From NCBI RefSeq assembly GCF_014235845.1, contig NZ_JACJUQ010000002.1, forward strand, positions 124,001 through 188,000: a stretch of DNA of 64,000 nt, written 5' to 3'. Below are positions 57,086 through 64,000 of this stretch, piece after piece (within the stretch, counting starts at the first letter, position 1; the number at the start of each line of letters is the position of its first letter). The translations under genes were made by a program, and so were the position numbers. The notes beneath the pieces are model-generated. The model was not told the DNA's origin, did not search any database, and saw only the letters and a program-made list of their open reading frames with translations. Origin of the DNA: Pontivivens nitratireducens. Lineage in GTDB: Bacteria > Pseudomonadota > Alphaproteobacteria > Rhodobacterales > Rhodobacteraceae.

Positions 57086-57115
57086 GACCCGAACCGACGC
57101 AACGAGGGCCGACCG

Positions 57116-57382
57116 ATGTCCGATGAAGTTACCGAAAAGATGCGCGCGATCATCGCGGAGCAAGCCGTTCTGGACCCTTCGGAGGTCAGCATGGATGCAA
57201 CGCTGGACGATCTGGGGATCGACAGTCTGGGACTGGTGGAGGCGGTGTTCGCGATCGAAGAGGAATTCGACGTACAGGTTCCGTTCAACGCGAATGATCC
57301 GCAGGACTCGCAGTTCGACATCTCGAACGTGCAGAGCATGGTGAACGCGGTCAAGCAACTGGTCGCGGCAAAGCCGGCCTAG
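57116..57382 (+). CDS. Acyl carrier protein (specialised)
   Basis: 88 residues: acidic four-helix carrier with the phosphopantetheine Ser in GIDSLGLVEAVF (~residue 37), DSLG instead of the DSLD of ordinary AcpP. An insertion (NANDPQDSQFDIS) precedes the last helix. Lies 30 bp after lpxD and 1 bp before the ketosynthase. The arrangement recalls the AcpXL clusters that build unusual acyl chains for lipid A, though sequence likeness to AcpXL is only moderate. Confidence 0.9.
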   Translation: MSDEVTEKMRAIIAEQAVLDPSEVSMDATLDDLGIDSLGLVEAVFAIEEEFDVQVPFNANDPQDSQFDISNVQSMVNAVKQLVAAKPA

Positions 57383-57383
57383 G

Positions 57384-58592
57384 ATGCGCCGTGTCGTCAT
57401 AACAGGGCAGGGTGCGATCAACGCGCTCGGCCACAGTGCGGGGGAAACCTGCGCCGCGATGCGCGAGGGGCGCAACGGCATCGGCCGCTTGCATTTCCGC
57501 GACGTGGAACGTCTGTCGATCCAGATCGGCGGGCAGGTGCGCGATTACGACCCGGCCACGCGGTTCAGCCGTCAGCAGCTGTCGCTCTACGATCCCAACA
57601 CCCAGTTCGCCCTGATCGCGGCCGCCGAGGCCATGGCCCAGTCAGGGCTTAAGATCGACGACGCACTGGCCCCGCGAACCGGTGTTGTCATGGGCAATTC
57701 CGGTGGCGGGCTTCAAACCATAGATGAGAATTACCGTACGGTGTATGAGGAGGGGAAGAACCGCGTTCATCCCTTCGTCATTCCCCGGTTGATGAACAAT
57801 GCCGCTGCCTCCCATATCTCGATGACCTACGGGTTGAAGGGACCGACCTATACCGTGTCCACCGCCTGTGCGTCGTCCAACCATGCGATGGGACAGGCGT
57901 TCGAGACGATCAAGCTGGGCAATGCCGACGCGATGTTGACGGGTGGATCGGAATCCATGCTGGTCTTCGGCGGGATCAAGGCGTGGGAGGGGCTGCGCGT
58001 CATGTCGCGTGACGCCTGCCGCCCCTTCTCGAAGAACCGCAACGGCATGGTGCAGGGTGAGGGGGCGGCGGTCTTCGTCTTCGAGGAATACGAGCATGCC
58101 CGCGCGCGCGGGGCCGAGATCTTGGCCGAGGTCACGGGCTTCGCGATGAGCTCGGACGCCTCGGACATCGTGATGCCCAGCCGCGAGGGGGCCGTGCGCG
58201 CCATGCGCGGCGCCCTGCGCTCGGCGGGGGCGGATGCTTCGAAGGTGGGCTATATCAATGCGCACGGCACAGGAACGGCTGCGAATGACCGCTCTGAATG
58301 TGCGGCGGTGCGTGAAGTTTTCGGCGCTCACGCGGACGAATTGATGATCTCCGCCACCAAGTCGATGCACGGTCATCTGATCGGCGGCACCGGCGCGGTG
58401 GAGCTGTTGGCCTGCATCATGGCCCTGCGTGAGGGGGTCATCGCGCCGACCATCGGATATGAGCTGCCGGACCCGGATTGCGATCTGGACGTGGTGCCGA
58501 ACGAGGCGCGCGATGCCGATGTCTCACTGGTGTTGAGCAACGCCTTTGCCTTTGGCGGATTGAACGCGGTTCTGGCCTTGCAGCGGGTCTGA
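57384..58592 (+). CDS. Beta-ketoacyl-ACP synthase (FabF-like)
   Basis: 402 residues, thiolase fold with the full Cys-His-His triad: STACASSNH (~162), NAHGTGTAANDR (~293), MHGHLIGGTGA (~330). Start ATG 57384 is 1 bp after the acp stop. It condenses malonyl-ACP with acyl-ACP; with its own carrier protein and LpxD it probably makes a special fatty acid, not bulk membrane lipid. No matching dehydratase or reductase lies in the cluster, so those steps must be shared. Confidence 0.93.
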   Translation: MRRVVITGQGAINALGHSAGETCAAMREGRNGIGRLHFRDVERLSIQIGGQVRDYDPATRFSRQQLSLYDPNTQFALIAAAEAMAQSGLKIDDALAPRTGVVMGNSGGGLQTIDENYRTVYEEGKNRVHPFVIPRLMNNAAASHISMTYGLKGPTYTVSTACASSNHAMGQAFETIKLGNADAMLTGGSESMLVFGGIKAWEGLRVMSRDACRPFSKNRNGMVQGEGAAVFVFEEYEHARARGAEILAEVTGFAMSSDASDIVMPSREGAVRAMRGALRSAGADASKVGYINAHGTGTAANDRSECAAVREVFGAHADELMISATKSMHGHLIGGTGAVELLACIMALREGVIAPTIGYELPDPDCDLDVVPNEARDADVSLVLSNAFAFGGLNAVLALQRV

Positions 58593-58597
58593 ACGAA

Positions 58598-58621
58598 AAA
58601 GGGACGCCGCAGCGCCCCTTT
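58598..58621 (+). terminator. Terminator after the ketosynthase
   Basis: AAAGGGACGC and GCGCCCCTTT pair with one A-C mismatch around a 4-nt loop, just after the stop codon; it also lies at the 3' end of the convergent ialB gene. Confidence 0.65.
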
Positions 58622-58645
58622 CCCCCGAATGATCGTTATCGGCTT

Positions 58646-59263
58646 CTATTGCAGTGCCTCGTAGGCGGCGGTGAAGCCCGCCAGACTGATCGTCAGCTCG
58701 ATCGGGTTTTCCTGTACGTTGATCGCGGACACGGTCAGCGTCAGGTTGTTGCCGGCCTTCATCGCGTCCACCTGACCCTGGTTCAGGCCGAACCGTGCGA
58801 CGCAGCCGCTTTCGACGCAAAAGCTGTACTGGAATTGCTGGGCACGACCCTGATCGACGCGAAACACCACGCCCTCGGGCAGGATGACGCCCAGCGGGAA
58901 CACAGCCGTAATCCCGGCAGCAGCGGGGGAGCCGGCTGCCAGCTTGAGCAGCGAGAATTCGGCAGCAGGCCGACCCAGATCGTTGTTCGCGATCTGGAAC
59001 AGGATGCATTCATCCGTATCGCCCACGCAACGCAGTTCCCAATCGTTGAACTGGTTCACCACCGTATCGGGAACGCCGCCCGTCCGCTCCACCGCGGGGG
59101 TCGCCGGGGCTTCCGGTTCCGGCTCAGGCTGTGGCGCGGGGGCCGGAGCGGGCGCAGGCGCAGGCGCTGGTGCGGAAAAGCCGGTGGTCGGGCCGTCCTG
59201 GGCGAAGGTGCCTGTGCCCAGGGAGCACAGAAGTGCTGTTATAGCGATGGCGCGAAAAGTCAT
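58646..59263 (-). CDS. Invasion-associated locus B (IalB) family protein
   Basis: 205 residues. Signal peptide (MTFRAIAITALLCSLGTGTFA), then a Pro-Ala/Pro-Glu spacer (residues ~30-52) able to span the periplasm or cell wall. The IalB domain follows, with WELRCVGDTDECILFQI and FCVESGCVARFGL, two likely disulfide-forming Cys pairs. IalB was named in Bartonella but is widespread in non-pathogenic alphaproteobacteria as an envelope protein of unclear role. Confidence 0.9.
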   Translation of the reverse strand: MTFRAIAITALLCSLGTGTFAQDGPTTGFSAPAPAPAPAPAPAPQPEPEPEAPATPAVERTGGVPDTVVNQFNDWELRCVGDTDECILFQIANNDLGRPAAEFSLLKLAAGSPAAAGITAVFPLGVILPEGVVFRVDQGRAQQFQYSFCVESGCVARFGLNQGQVDAMKAGNNLTLTVSAINVQENPIELTISLAGFTAAYEALQ

Positions 59264-59429
59264 GTCGGACCCCGTTTTATGTCAAACCAATTATCACTCA
59301 GGCCTATGGCCAATCGTGCCGACCGATATACGCCGCGTGCGCCCACCGGACAGGCTGTCGCCGCAAAGACCTGTCAGCTTAGCCATGCGCTGTCAACGCG
59401 ATGCCATTGCCGTAGGATACACCTAGTCC
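59264..59429. other. Upstream region of ialB
   Basis: 166 bases with the ialB promoter; no coding sequence seen. The wider gap to the HerA-like gene (to 59663) is filled by the small-RNA candidate listed next. Confidence 0.4.
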
Positions 59430-59435
59430 AGAACG

Positions 59436-59464
59436 AAAAAAGGACACCCGATCGGGTGCCCTTT
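59436..59464. terminator. Bidirectional intrinsic terminator in the ialB/HerA-like gap
   Basis: CACCCGATCGGGTG core flanked by GGA/CCC and by six A on one side and four T on the other; stronger on the minus strand (six T). No annotated gene ends next to it, which is the main argument for a small RNA here. Confidence 0.7.
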
Positions 59465-59519
59465 TCCACATCCGCGTTTCGCGGTTATATCCCTGTCAGA
59501 CTGGGCGTACCGTTGCCAT
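59436..59519 (-). ncRNA. Candidate small RNA with own promoter and terminator
   Basis: No ORF here is convincing, yet the minus strand shows a complete transcription unit. TTGACG (59549-59554), 17 nt, TAGCGT (59526-59531) resemble an alphaproteobacterial housekeeping promoter, with a predicted start near 59519. The ~84-nt transcript contains a CCGCG-AAA-CGCGG hairpin (59472-59484). It ends in an 8-bp stem (GGGCACCC / GGGTGTCC) followed by six T (59436-59441). Not recognised as a known RNA family. Confidence 0.4.
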
Positions 59520-59525
59520 GAATGA

Positions 59526-59554
59526 ACGCTACGTAATGAATGCGAACCCGTCAA
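59526..59554 (-). promoter_or_regulatory. Promoter of the small-RNA candidate
   Basis: TTGACG-N17-TAGCGT on the minus strand; -35 matches consensus at five of six positions, spacing is optimal. Confidence 0.4.
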
Positions 59555-59663
59555 TAGGCCGTGTACGCAAACCCTGTAACGAAGCTGTGCGACGCGATTT
59601 GGCAATGGCCTGAGCGGCCCGAACCTGTAATCTGTCCCGACACCGCAGCGGCAGGAGAGCATG

Positions 59664-61223
59664 ATGAACGACAGTATTTTTACCGGCGGCGGTGGTCCGG
59701 CACAGGATCAGGCGCAACTGCTGAAACTGAAATACGCCAACCGCCATGGCCTGATCGCGGGGGCCACAGGTACGGGAAAGACGGTGACGTTGCAGATTCT
59801 GGCCGAGGGGTTTTCGGCTGCGGGCGTACCGGTTTTCCTGTCCGACGTGAAGGGCGATCTGGCCGGTTTGTGCCAGCCCGGATCGGCGTCGTCGCCCATG
59901 CACGCCAATCTGATGGAACGCGCAGGCACCATCGGCCTCGACCCATACGAGTATGCGGCCTTTCCGGTCACGTTCTGGGACATGTTCGGTGAGAAAGGCC
60001 ATCCCGTGCGCACCACCGTCGCGGAGATGGGGCCGTTGCTGCTGGCCCGCTTGCTGGAGCTGAGCGAGGCGCAGGAGGGGGTCCTCAACATCGCGTTCCG
60101 CGTCGCGGACGAACAGGGGCTGGCCCTGCTGGATCTGAAGGATTTACAGGCGCTTCTGGTGTGGGTGGGGGAAAATGGGTCCGAGCTTAGCTTGCGCTAC
60201 GGCAATGTCTCTCGCGCCTCGGTCGGGACCATTCAGCGCCGGTTGCTGGTGCTGGAAAATCAGGGCGGCGCGTTGCTGTTCGGGGAACCCGCGCTCAACC
60301 TCGATGACATGATCGCGCTCGACGCGGACGGTCGCGGGCGGATCAACGTGCTGGCCGCAGACAGGTTGATGCAGGCACCGGGGCTTTACGCGACCTTCCT
60401 TCTGTGGTTGCTCAGTGAGCTGTTCGAGCAATTGCCCGAGGTAGGCGATCCCGACAAGCCGCGTTTCGTGTTCTTCTTCGACGAGGCGCACCTGCTGTTC
60501 GACGATGCGCCGGACGCGCTGATAGACAAGGTTGAGCAGGTGGCCCGTCTGATCCGGTCCAAAGGGGTCGGCGTCTGGTTCGTGACGCAGAACCCCGATG
60601 ACATACCGCCTGACATCCTGGGTCAGCTGGGCAACCGCGTGCAGCACGCCCTGCGCGCCTACACCCCGCGCGATCAAAAGGGCCTGCGCGCCGCCGCCGA
60701 AACGTTCCGCCCCAATCCCCGCTTCGATACGGAGGATGCCATCCGCGAGGTCGGCATAGGTGAGGCCGTCACCAGCTATCTGCAAAAGAAGGGCGTGCCC
60801 GGCATTGCCGAACGCACGCTGATCCGGCCACCATCCTCACGCATGGGACCGATCACCGATGCGGAACGCGGGGGCGTTATGGCCGCCTCGGCGTTGGGGG
60901 CGAAATACGATGTGGCGCTCGACCGGGAAAGCGCGTTCGAGATCCTGAGAAAACGCGCCGAGTCCGCTGTCGAGGCGGAGGAGGAGCCAGTCGAGGCACC
61001 CGCCCCCGACCGATCCTATCGCGGCAGTCACAGCGCGCCGACCTCACGTGAATATAACAGCGGGCGTCGCTACAGCCCCGGATCGGTGAAGACCGGCGGC
61101 AGCCGCTCCCGCTCGGACAGCGTTGCGAAAACGTTCGGAAAATCCCTCGCACGTCAGCTCGGCACGCAAATGGGGCGTCAGATCACGCGGGGCGTCCTGG
61201 GTGGCCTGTTCCGCGGGCGCTAG
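59664..61223 (+). CDS. HerA-like ATPase (DUF853/YjgR family)
   Basis: 519 residues from ATG 59664 (ATG 59661 adjacent; GGAG upstream). FtsK/HerA-type motor: Walker A GATGTGKT (~35), Walker B FVFFFDEAHLLF (~270), and WFVTQNPDDIPPDIL as sensor region. The C-terminal ~90 residues are Arg/Ser-rich and flexible, ending in a basic GRQITRGVLGGLFRGR. YjgR proteins are common but uncharacterised; a DNA-linked motor role is assumed by homology to HerA. It stands alone, without a NurA partner. Confidence 0.9.
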   Translation: MNDSIFTGGGGPAQDQAQLLKLKYANRHGLIAGATGTGKTVTLQILAEGFSAAGVPVFLSDVKGDLAGLCQPGSASSPMHANLMERAGTIGLDPYEYAAFPVTFWDMFGEKGHPVRTTVAEMGPLLLARLLELSEAQEGVLNIAFRVADEQGLALLDLKDLQALLVWVGENGSELSLRYGNVSRASVGTIQRRLLVLENQGGALLFGEPALNLDDMIALDADGRGRINVLAADRLMQAPGLYATFLLWLLSELFEQLPEVGDPDKPRFVFFFDEAHLLFDDAPDALIDKVEQVARLIRSKGVGVWFVTQNPDDIPPDILGQLGNRVQHALRAYTPRDQKGLRAAAETFRPNPRFDTEDAIREVGIGEAVTSYLQKKGVPGIAERTLIRPPSSRMGPITDAERGGVMAASALGAKYDVALDRESAFEILRKRAESAVEAEEEPVEAPAPDRSYRGSHSAPTSREYNSGRRYSPGSVKTGGSRSRSDSVAKTFGKSLARQLGTQMGRQITRGVLGGLFRGR

Positions 61224-61335
61224 TGAGGCGCGCGACGCTGGCCGGTGGAGCGTTCGGCTATGTCTTTAGGGCCGGGCCAGGTGGGCTCCCCTAGCCCCCG
61301 ATGCCGGTTTAACAGTCGCGCGTTGCTGGCGAAGG

Positions 61336-62625
61336 CTACAGCGGGCGAATGCGCAGTTTGTGCAGGCGATTGCGTTCCCGCTCCACCACTTCGATGCGAA
61401 ACCCGCCGAACGAGAAGACCTGACCCGTGGTGGGGATCGTCTGCGCCTCGTGTATGACCAGCCCGGCGATGGTGTTCGCCTCCTCATCGGGCAGGGACCA
61501 GTCGGTTGCGCGGTTCAGGTCGCGGATGCTCATCGTGCCCTCGACCAGCACGGTTCCGTCTGCGAAACGCTCGATACCCTCGACCTCCACATCGGTCTCA
61601 TCGGTGATGTCACCAACGATCTCCTCCAGAATATCCTCCAGCGTCACCAATCCTTGCAGGGCGCCGTATTCATCGACCACCAGTGCGAAATGGCTGTGGC
61701 GGTGCAGGAACGCGCGCATCTGGTCGTCAAGTGTGGTGGCGTCGGGGACGAACCACGGTTCCATCACCACGTCCATCACATCGAAATTGGCCAGCGCGCT
61801 CAGACCACCCTCACCACGGATCAGCTTGTCCACCGCGCGCAGCAAGTCCTTTGCATGGATCACGCCGACGATGTTTTCCGGCTCGTTGCGGAACACCGGA
61901 ATGCGGGTGTGGGGGGAGCGGAGGCAGGTGTCGAGGATCTGCTCCGGCGGCAATTCGGCGTCGATCATCTCGATATTGCGCCGGTGGATCATGATCTCCT
62001 CCACGGTGCGCAGCTTCAGGTCGAGCGCGGCGAGCAAGCGGTCGCGGTCGTCCTTTTCCACGGTCCCCTCGGATGCGTGAAGGGTGATCGCCTCCGCGAT
62101 TTCCTCATGGGCCATGATCTGCGCCTCCGGATCGGTCGGCACGCCGAAGATCCGCAATGTTACCCGCACGATGAAGCGCACGAAATTGACGACGGGGGCC
62201 AGAATCTTGACGATCAGCCCGATAGGCAGCGCGACGAAGGCGGCCATCCTCTCAGGATTGATGATGGCATAGGTCTTGGGCAGAACCTCGGCAAAGATCA
62301 GGACCAGCGCGGTCATTATCAGCGTCGCCGCCGCAACCCCGTTTTCGCCAAGCAACGTCGTGAACAAAGCGGTCGCCAGCGAGGTCGCCAGAATGTTGGC
62401 GAGGTTGTTGCCCAGCAGGATGCCCCCGATCAGACGCTCGGAATCTTCCTTCAGATGCAGCGCGCGCGCGGAGCCTTCCCCCTCCATCCCGTGCAGCTTG
62501 GCACGGTTCGCCGCTGTCAGAGCGGTTTCGGAACCGGAAAAGAAGGCGGACACGAATAGCAGGACCAGGATCGCCAGCGCCGGCAGCCAGATCGCGGCGT
62601 CCGTGATGCTCAAGGTTTCTTCCAT
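61336..62625 (-). CDS. CNNM/CorC-HlyC family membrane protein with CBS pair
   Basis: 429 residues: DUF21/CNNM transmembrane domain (SAFFSGSETALTAANR, FAEVLPKTYAIINPER), then two CBS domains (~205-330; TRIPVFRNEPENIVGVIHAK and ALVVDEYGALQGLVTLEDIL), then a CorC/HlyC C-terminal domain. Members export or sense Mg2+/Co2+ at the inner membrane, with ATP bound at the CBS pair. Start ATG 62625. No operon partner. Confidence 0.93.
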   Translation of the reverse strand: MEETLSITDAAIWLPALAILVLLFVSAFFSGSETALTAANRAKLHGMEGEGSARALHLKEDSERLIGGILLGNNLANILATSLATALFTTLLGENGVAAATLIMTALVLIFAEVLPKTYAIINPERMAAFVALPIGLIVKILAPVVNFVRFIVRVTLRIFGVPTDPEAQIMAHEEIAEAITLHASEGTVEKDDRDRLLAALDLKLRTVEEIMIHRRNIEMIDAELPPEQILDTCLRSPHTRIPVFRNEPENIVGVIHAKDLLRAVDKLIRGEGGLSALANFDVMDVVMEPWFVPDATTLDDQMRAFLHRHSHFALVVDEYGALQGLVTLEDILEEIVGDITDETDVEVEGIERFADGTVLVEGTMSIRDLNRATDWSLPDEEANTIAGLVIHEAQTIPTTGQVFSFGGFRIEVVERERNRLHKLRIRPL

Positions 62626-62766
62626 GCTTCATTCTCCCGAATGTGACTGGTCGTTGCGTGCCCCCTTCTTATGGTGTCTCAGGCGGAACACGACAAGCGG
62701 CTGCGCGATATGCGGGCGGCGCAAAAGCCCGCCCGGCGGCCAGCCTGACCTGACAAAACAGCTGGC

Positions 62767-63645
62767 TCAAACTTTGCGCAGCCAATCCCGCATGGTTTGC
62801 GCCACATCCGCCGGTCGCTGGTGGTGCAGCCAGTGATCGCAGTCCTGAAACGACACGCGGGTCAGATCGTCACACAGCTCGTCCAGCCCGTGCGTCGCCT
62901 CGGGCAACAGGGCCGTGTCGCCCGCGCCCCAGATCAGCAAATGCGGCATGGTCACGCGCAGGTCCGCCTGCGCCCAGTCGGGCAGGGGGCGGGGCTGGCC
63001 CAGGGGTGCCACCTCCACCGGAGAGGCGCGATACCAGCTCACCATCCCCTCCACCGCGTTTGGACGGGACCATTCACGCACATAGAAGTCGCGGGTCGGG
63101 CCATCCATCCAGCCCATGTCCATATTTGCCGCGAACAACCCTGACAGCCGGGCGAAATCATCGGCACGCAGAACGTCCTCAACCCCGGGTTCGCGCAGCC
63201 AGTCGATATAGGCGCTGGCGGTGGATTGCGGCCCTCCTGCGCTGAGCGCACGTTGAAAGCAGACCGGATGCACCCCGTTCATCACGATCAGTGCCTCGAT
63301 CCTGTCCGGCAGGGCGAATGCAGCGGCATAGGCGACGGCGGCACCCCAGTCATGCCCGACCAGCTTGATCCGGTCCTGCCCGGTATGTTCGATCACCGCC
63401 AACAGGTCGGTCAGCAGGTGCTTCATCGCGAATCCGTCTAGGTCGGGCGCGGGATTGCGGCTGACACCAAAGCCCCGCTGGTCGAAGGCGAAGCAGCGAT
63501 ATTCCGGCAGCGCCCGCATCACCTGCCGCCAAGCCAGGGCATGTTCGGGAAAACCGTGCAGGAACACCAGAACCGGCGCCCCCTCCGGCCCGCTGTGGAT
63601 CAGCCGGGTCGGGTGGCCGTCAATGTTGAGCGTGGTTTCGTGCAT
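62767..63645 (-). CDS. Alpha/beta hydrolase, epoxide hydrolase/haloalkane dehalogenase-like
   Basis: 292 residues from ATG 63645. HGFPEHALAWR (oxyanion loop), nucleophile Asp in VGHDWGAAVAY (~105), base His in DCDHWLHHQRP (~273). An Asp nucleophile points to epoxide hydrolase or dehalogenase chemistry, not esterase. The cap domain lies between ~135 and 215. Paired Tyr of epoxide hydrolases are not clearly located, so the substrate class is open. Ends before the CNNM gene with a ~140-bp gap. Confidence 0.88.
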   Translation of the reverse strand: MHETTLNIDGHPTRLIHSGPEGAPVLVFLHGFPEHALAWRQVMRALPEYRCFAFDQRGFGVSRNPAPDLDGFAMKHLLTDLLAVIEHTGQDRIKLVGHDWGAAVAYAAAFALPDRIEALIVMNGVHPVCFQRALSAGGPQSTASAYIDWLREPGVEDVLRADDFARLSGLFAANMDMGWMDGPTRDFYVREWSRPNAVEGMVSWYRASPVEVAPLGQPRPLPDWAQADLRVTMPHLLIWGAGDTALLPEATHGLDELCDDLTRVSFQDCDHWLHHQRPADVAQTMRDWLRKV

Positions 63646-63669
63646 GGGGCCAGCGTGGCGCGCCACGCC

Positions 63670-64000
63670 TCAATCTGCAAGCTGCGTGGTGATATGGGCC
63701 TGCGCCTTCAACGTGTGGTGGACCGGGCATTTGTCCGCGATTTCCAGCAACTTCGCACGTTCGGCCTCGCTCAACTCACCCTCCAGCCGGACGACGCGAT
63801 GCAGATGGTCGATGCGGGCATCTGTCTGAGGGCAGGCCGCGCAGTCCGCCGCGTGGACCTTGTCATGCGTCACATCCACCGAGACATGCGACAGGGCCAG
63901 CCCCTTGCGCCGCGCATACATGCGCAGGGTCATCGAGGTACAGGCCCCCAGCCCGGCCCCCAGCAACTGATAGGGCGTCAGTCCACGGTCGGTCCCGCCA
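63670..64000 (-). CDS. OsmC-family protein, 5' part beyond window
   Basis: The frame is open to the right edge (GGTDRGLTPYQLLGAGLGAC at 64000 inward) and stops at 63670. LGACTSMTLRMYARRKGL and ADKCPVHHTL contain the two redox Cys of OsmC/Ohr-like peroxiredoxins. The subgroup with CTSMT is often joined to an alpha/beta hydrolase, and here an alpha/beta hydrolase gene follows 24 bp downstream, so the two may act together. N-terminus missing. Confidence 0.88.
   Translation of the reverse strand, partial: GGTDRGLTPYQLLGAGLGACTSMTLRMYARRKGLALSHVSVDVTHDKVHAADCAACPQTDARIDHLHRVVRLEGELSEAERAKLLEIADKCPVHHTLKAQAHITTQLAD

Overview
The window looks like chromosome of a Rhodobacterales-type (roseobacter-like) alphaproteobacterium. 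The basis is GC-rich coding sequence, the rplU-rpmA-obgE-proB-proA neighbourhood, IalB and DUF882 envelope proteins, a second lpxD with a dedicated acyl carrier protein and ketosynthase, and two EcfG-type (GGAAC-N16-CGTT-like) stress promoters. The assignment comes from gene content only.

Layout. 1-10.9 kb: a CPA1 Na+/H+ antiporter (cut by the window edge), a SHOCT protein, an SDR/SPW-repeat membrane fusion, and a heme-copper oxidase operon. Its subunit I is fused to subunit III, and its subunit II has lost every Cu(A) ligand, so the enzyme is probably a quinol oxidase. 10.9-20.2 kb: DedA, a response regulator/histidine kinase pair divergent from an HtrA protease, a YihY protein, a GH13 glucosidase, two SDRs and an esterase. 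20.2-27.5 kb: a 1958-residue type I-secreted adhesin (16 Ig-like repeats, a cadherin-like segment, RTX repeats) followed at once by a TbpB-like lipoprotein. 27.5-31 kb: an arsR-acr3-arsC unit and a Mn-catalase/ferritin-like pair. 31.1-40.2 kb: a complete type I-E CRISPR-Cas locus, with a 15-repeat array and cas3, cse1, cse2, cas7, cas5, cas6e, cas1 and cas2 all on the minus strand.

40.8-46.95 kb: an AT-richer 6.16-kb integrative element inserted in the 3' end of tRNA-Ser(CGA). It is bounded by a perfect 22-bp repeat of the tRNA end. Inside each end lie tandem 10-bp motifs with a 13-bp period that look like integrase arm sites. The element carries a tyrosine integrase, a serine resolvase, a stand-alone protein with family-A DNA-polymerase-like motifs, and a block of small cargo genes, including a zinc-ribbon/YbjQ protein and secreted or lipoprotein products. 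Just outside the left end lies a decayed gene ending in a Cys/HGG motif.

47-64 kb: housekeeping genes (rplU, rpmA, GNAT, obgE, proB, a lipoprotein, proA, VOC), peptidoglycan enzymes (DUF882, L,D-transpeptidase), the lpxD-acp-KAS unit, IalB, a candidate small RNA with its own promoter and terminator, a HerA-like ATPase, a CNNM/CorC protein, an epoxide-hydrolase-like enzyme and a partial OsmC protein.

The least explained parts are the tRNA-Ser element (polymerase-like gene, arm sites, cargo), the Cu(A)-less oxidase and the intergenic small-RNA candidate.
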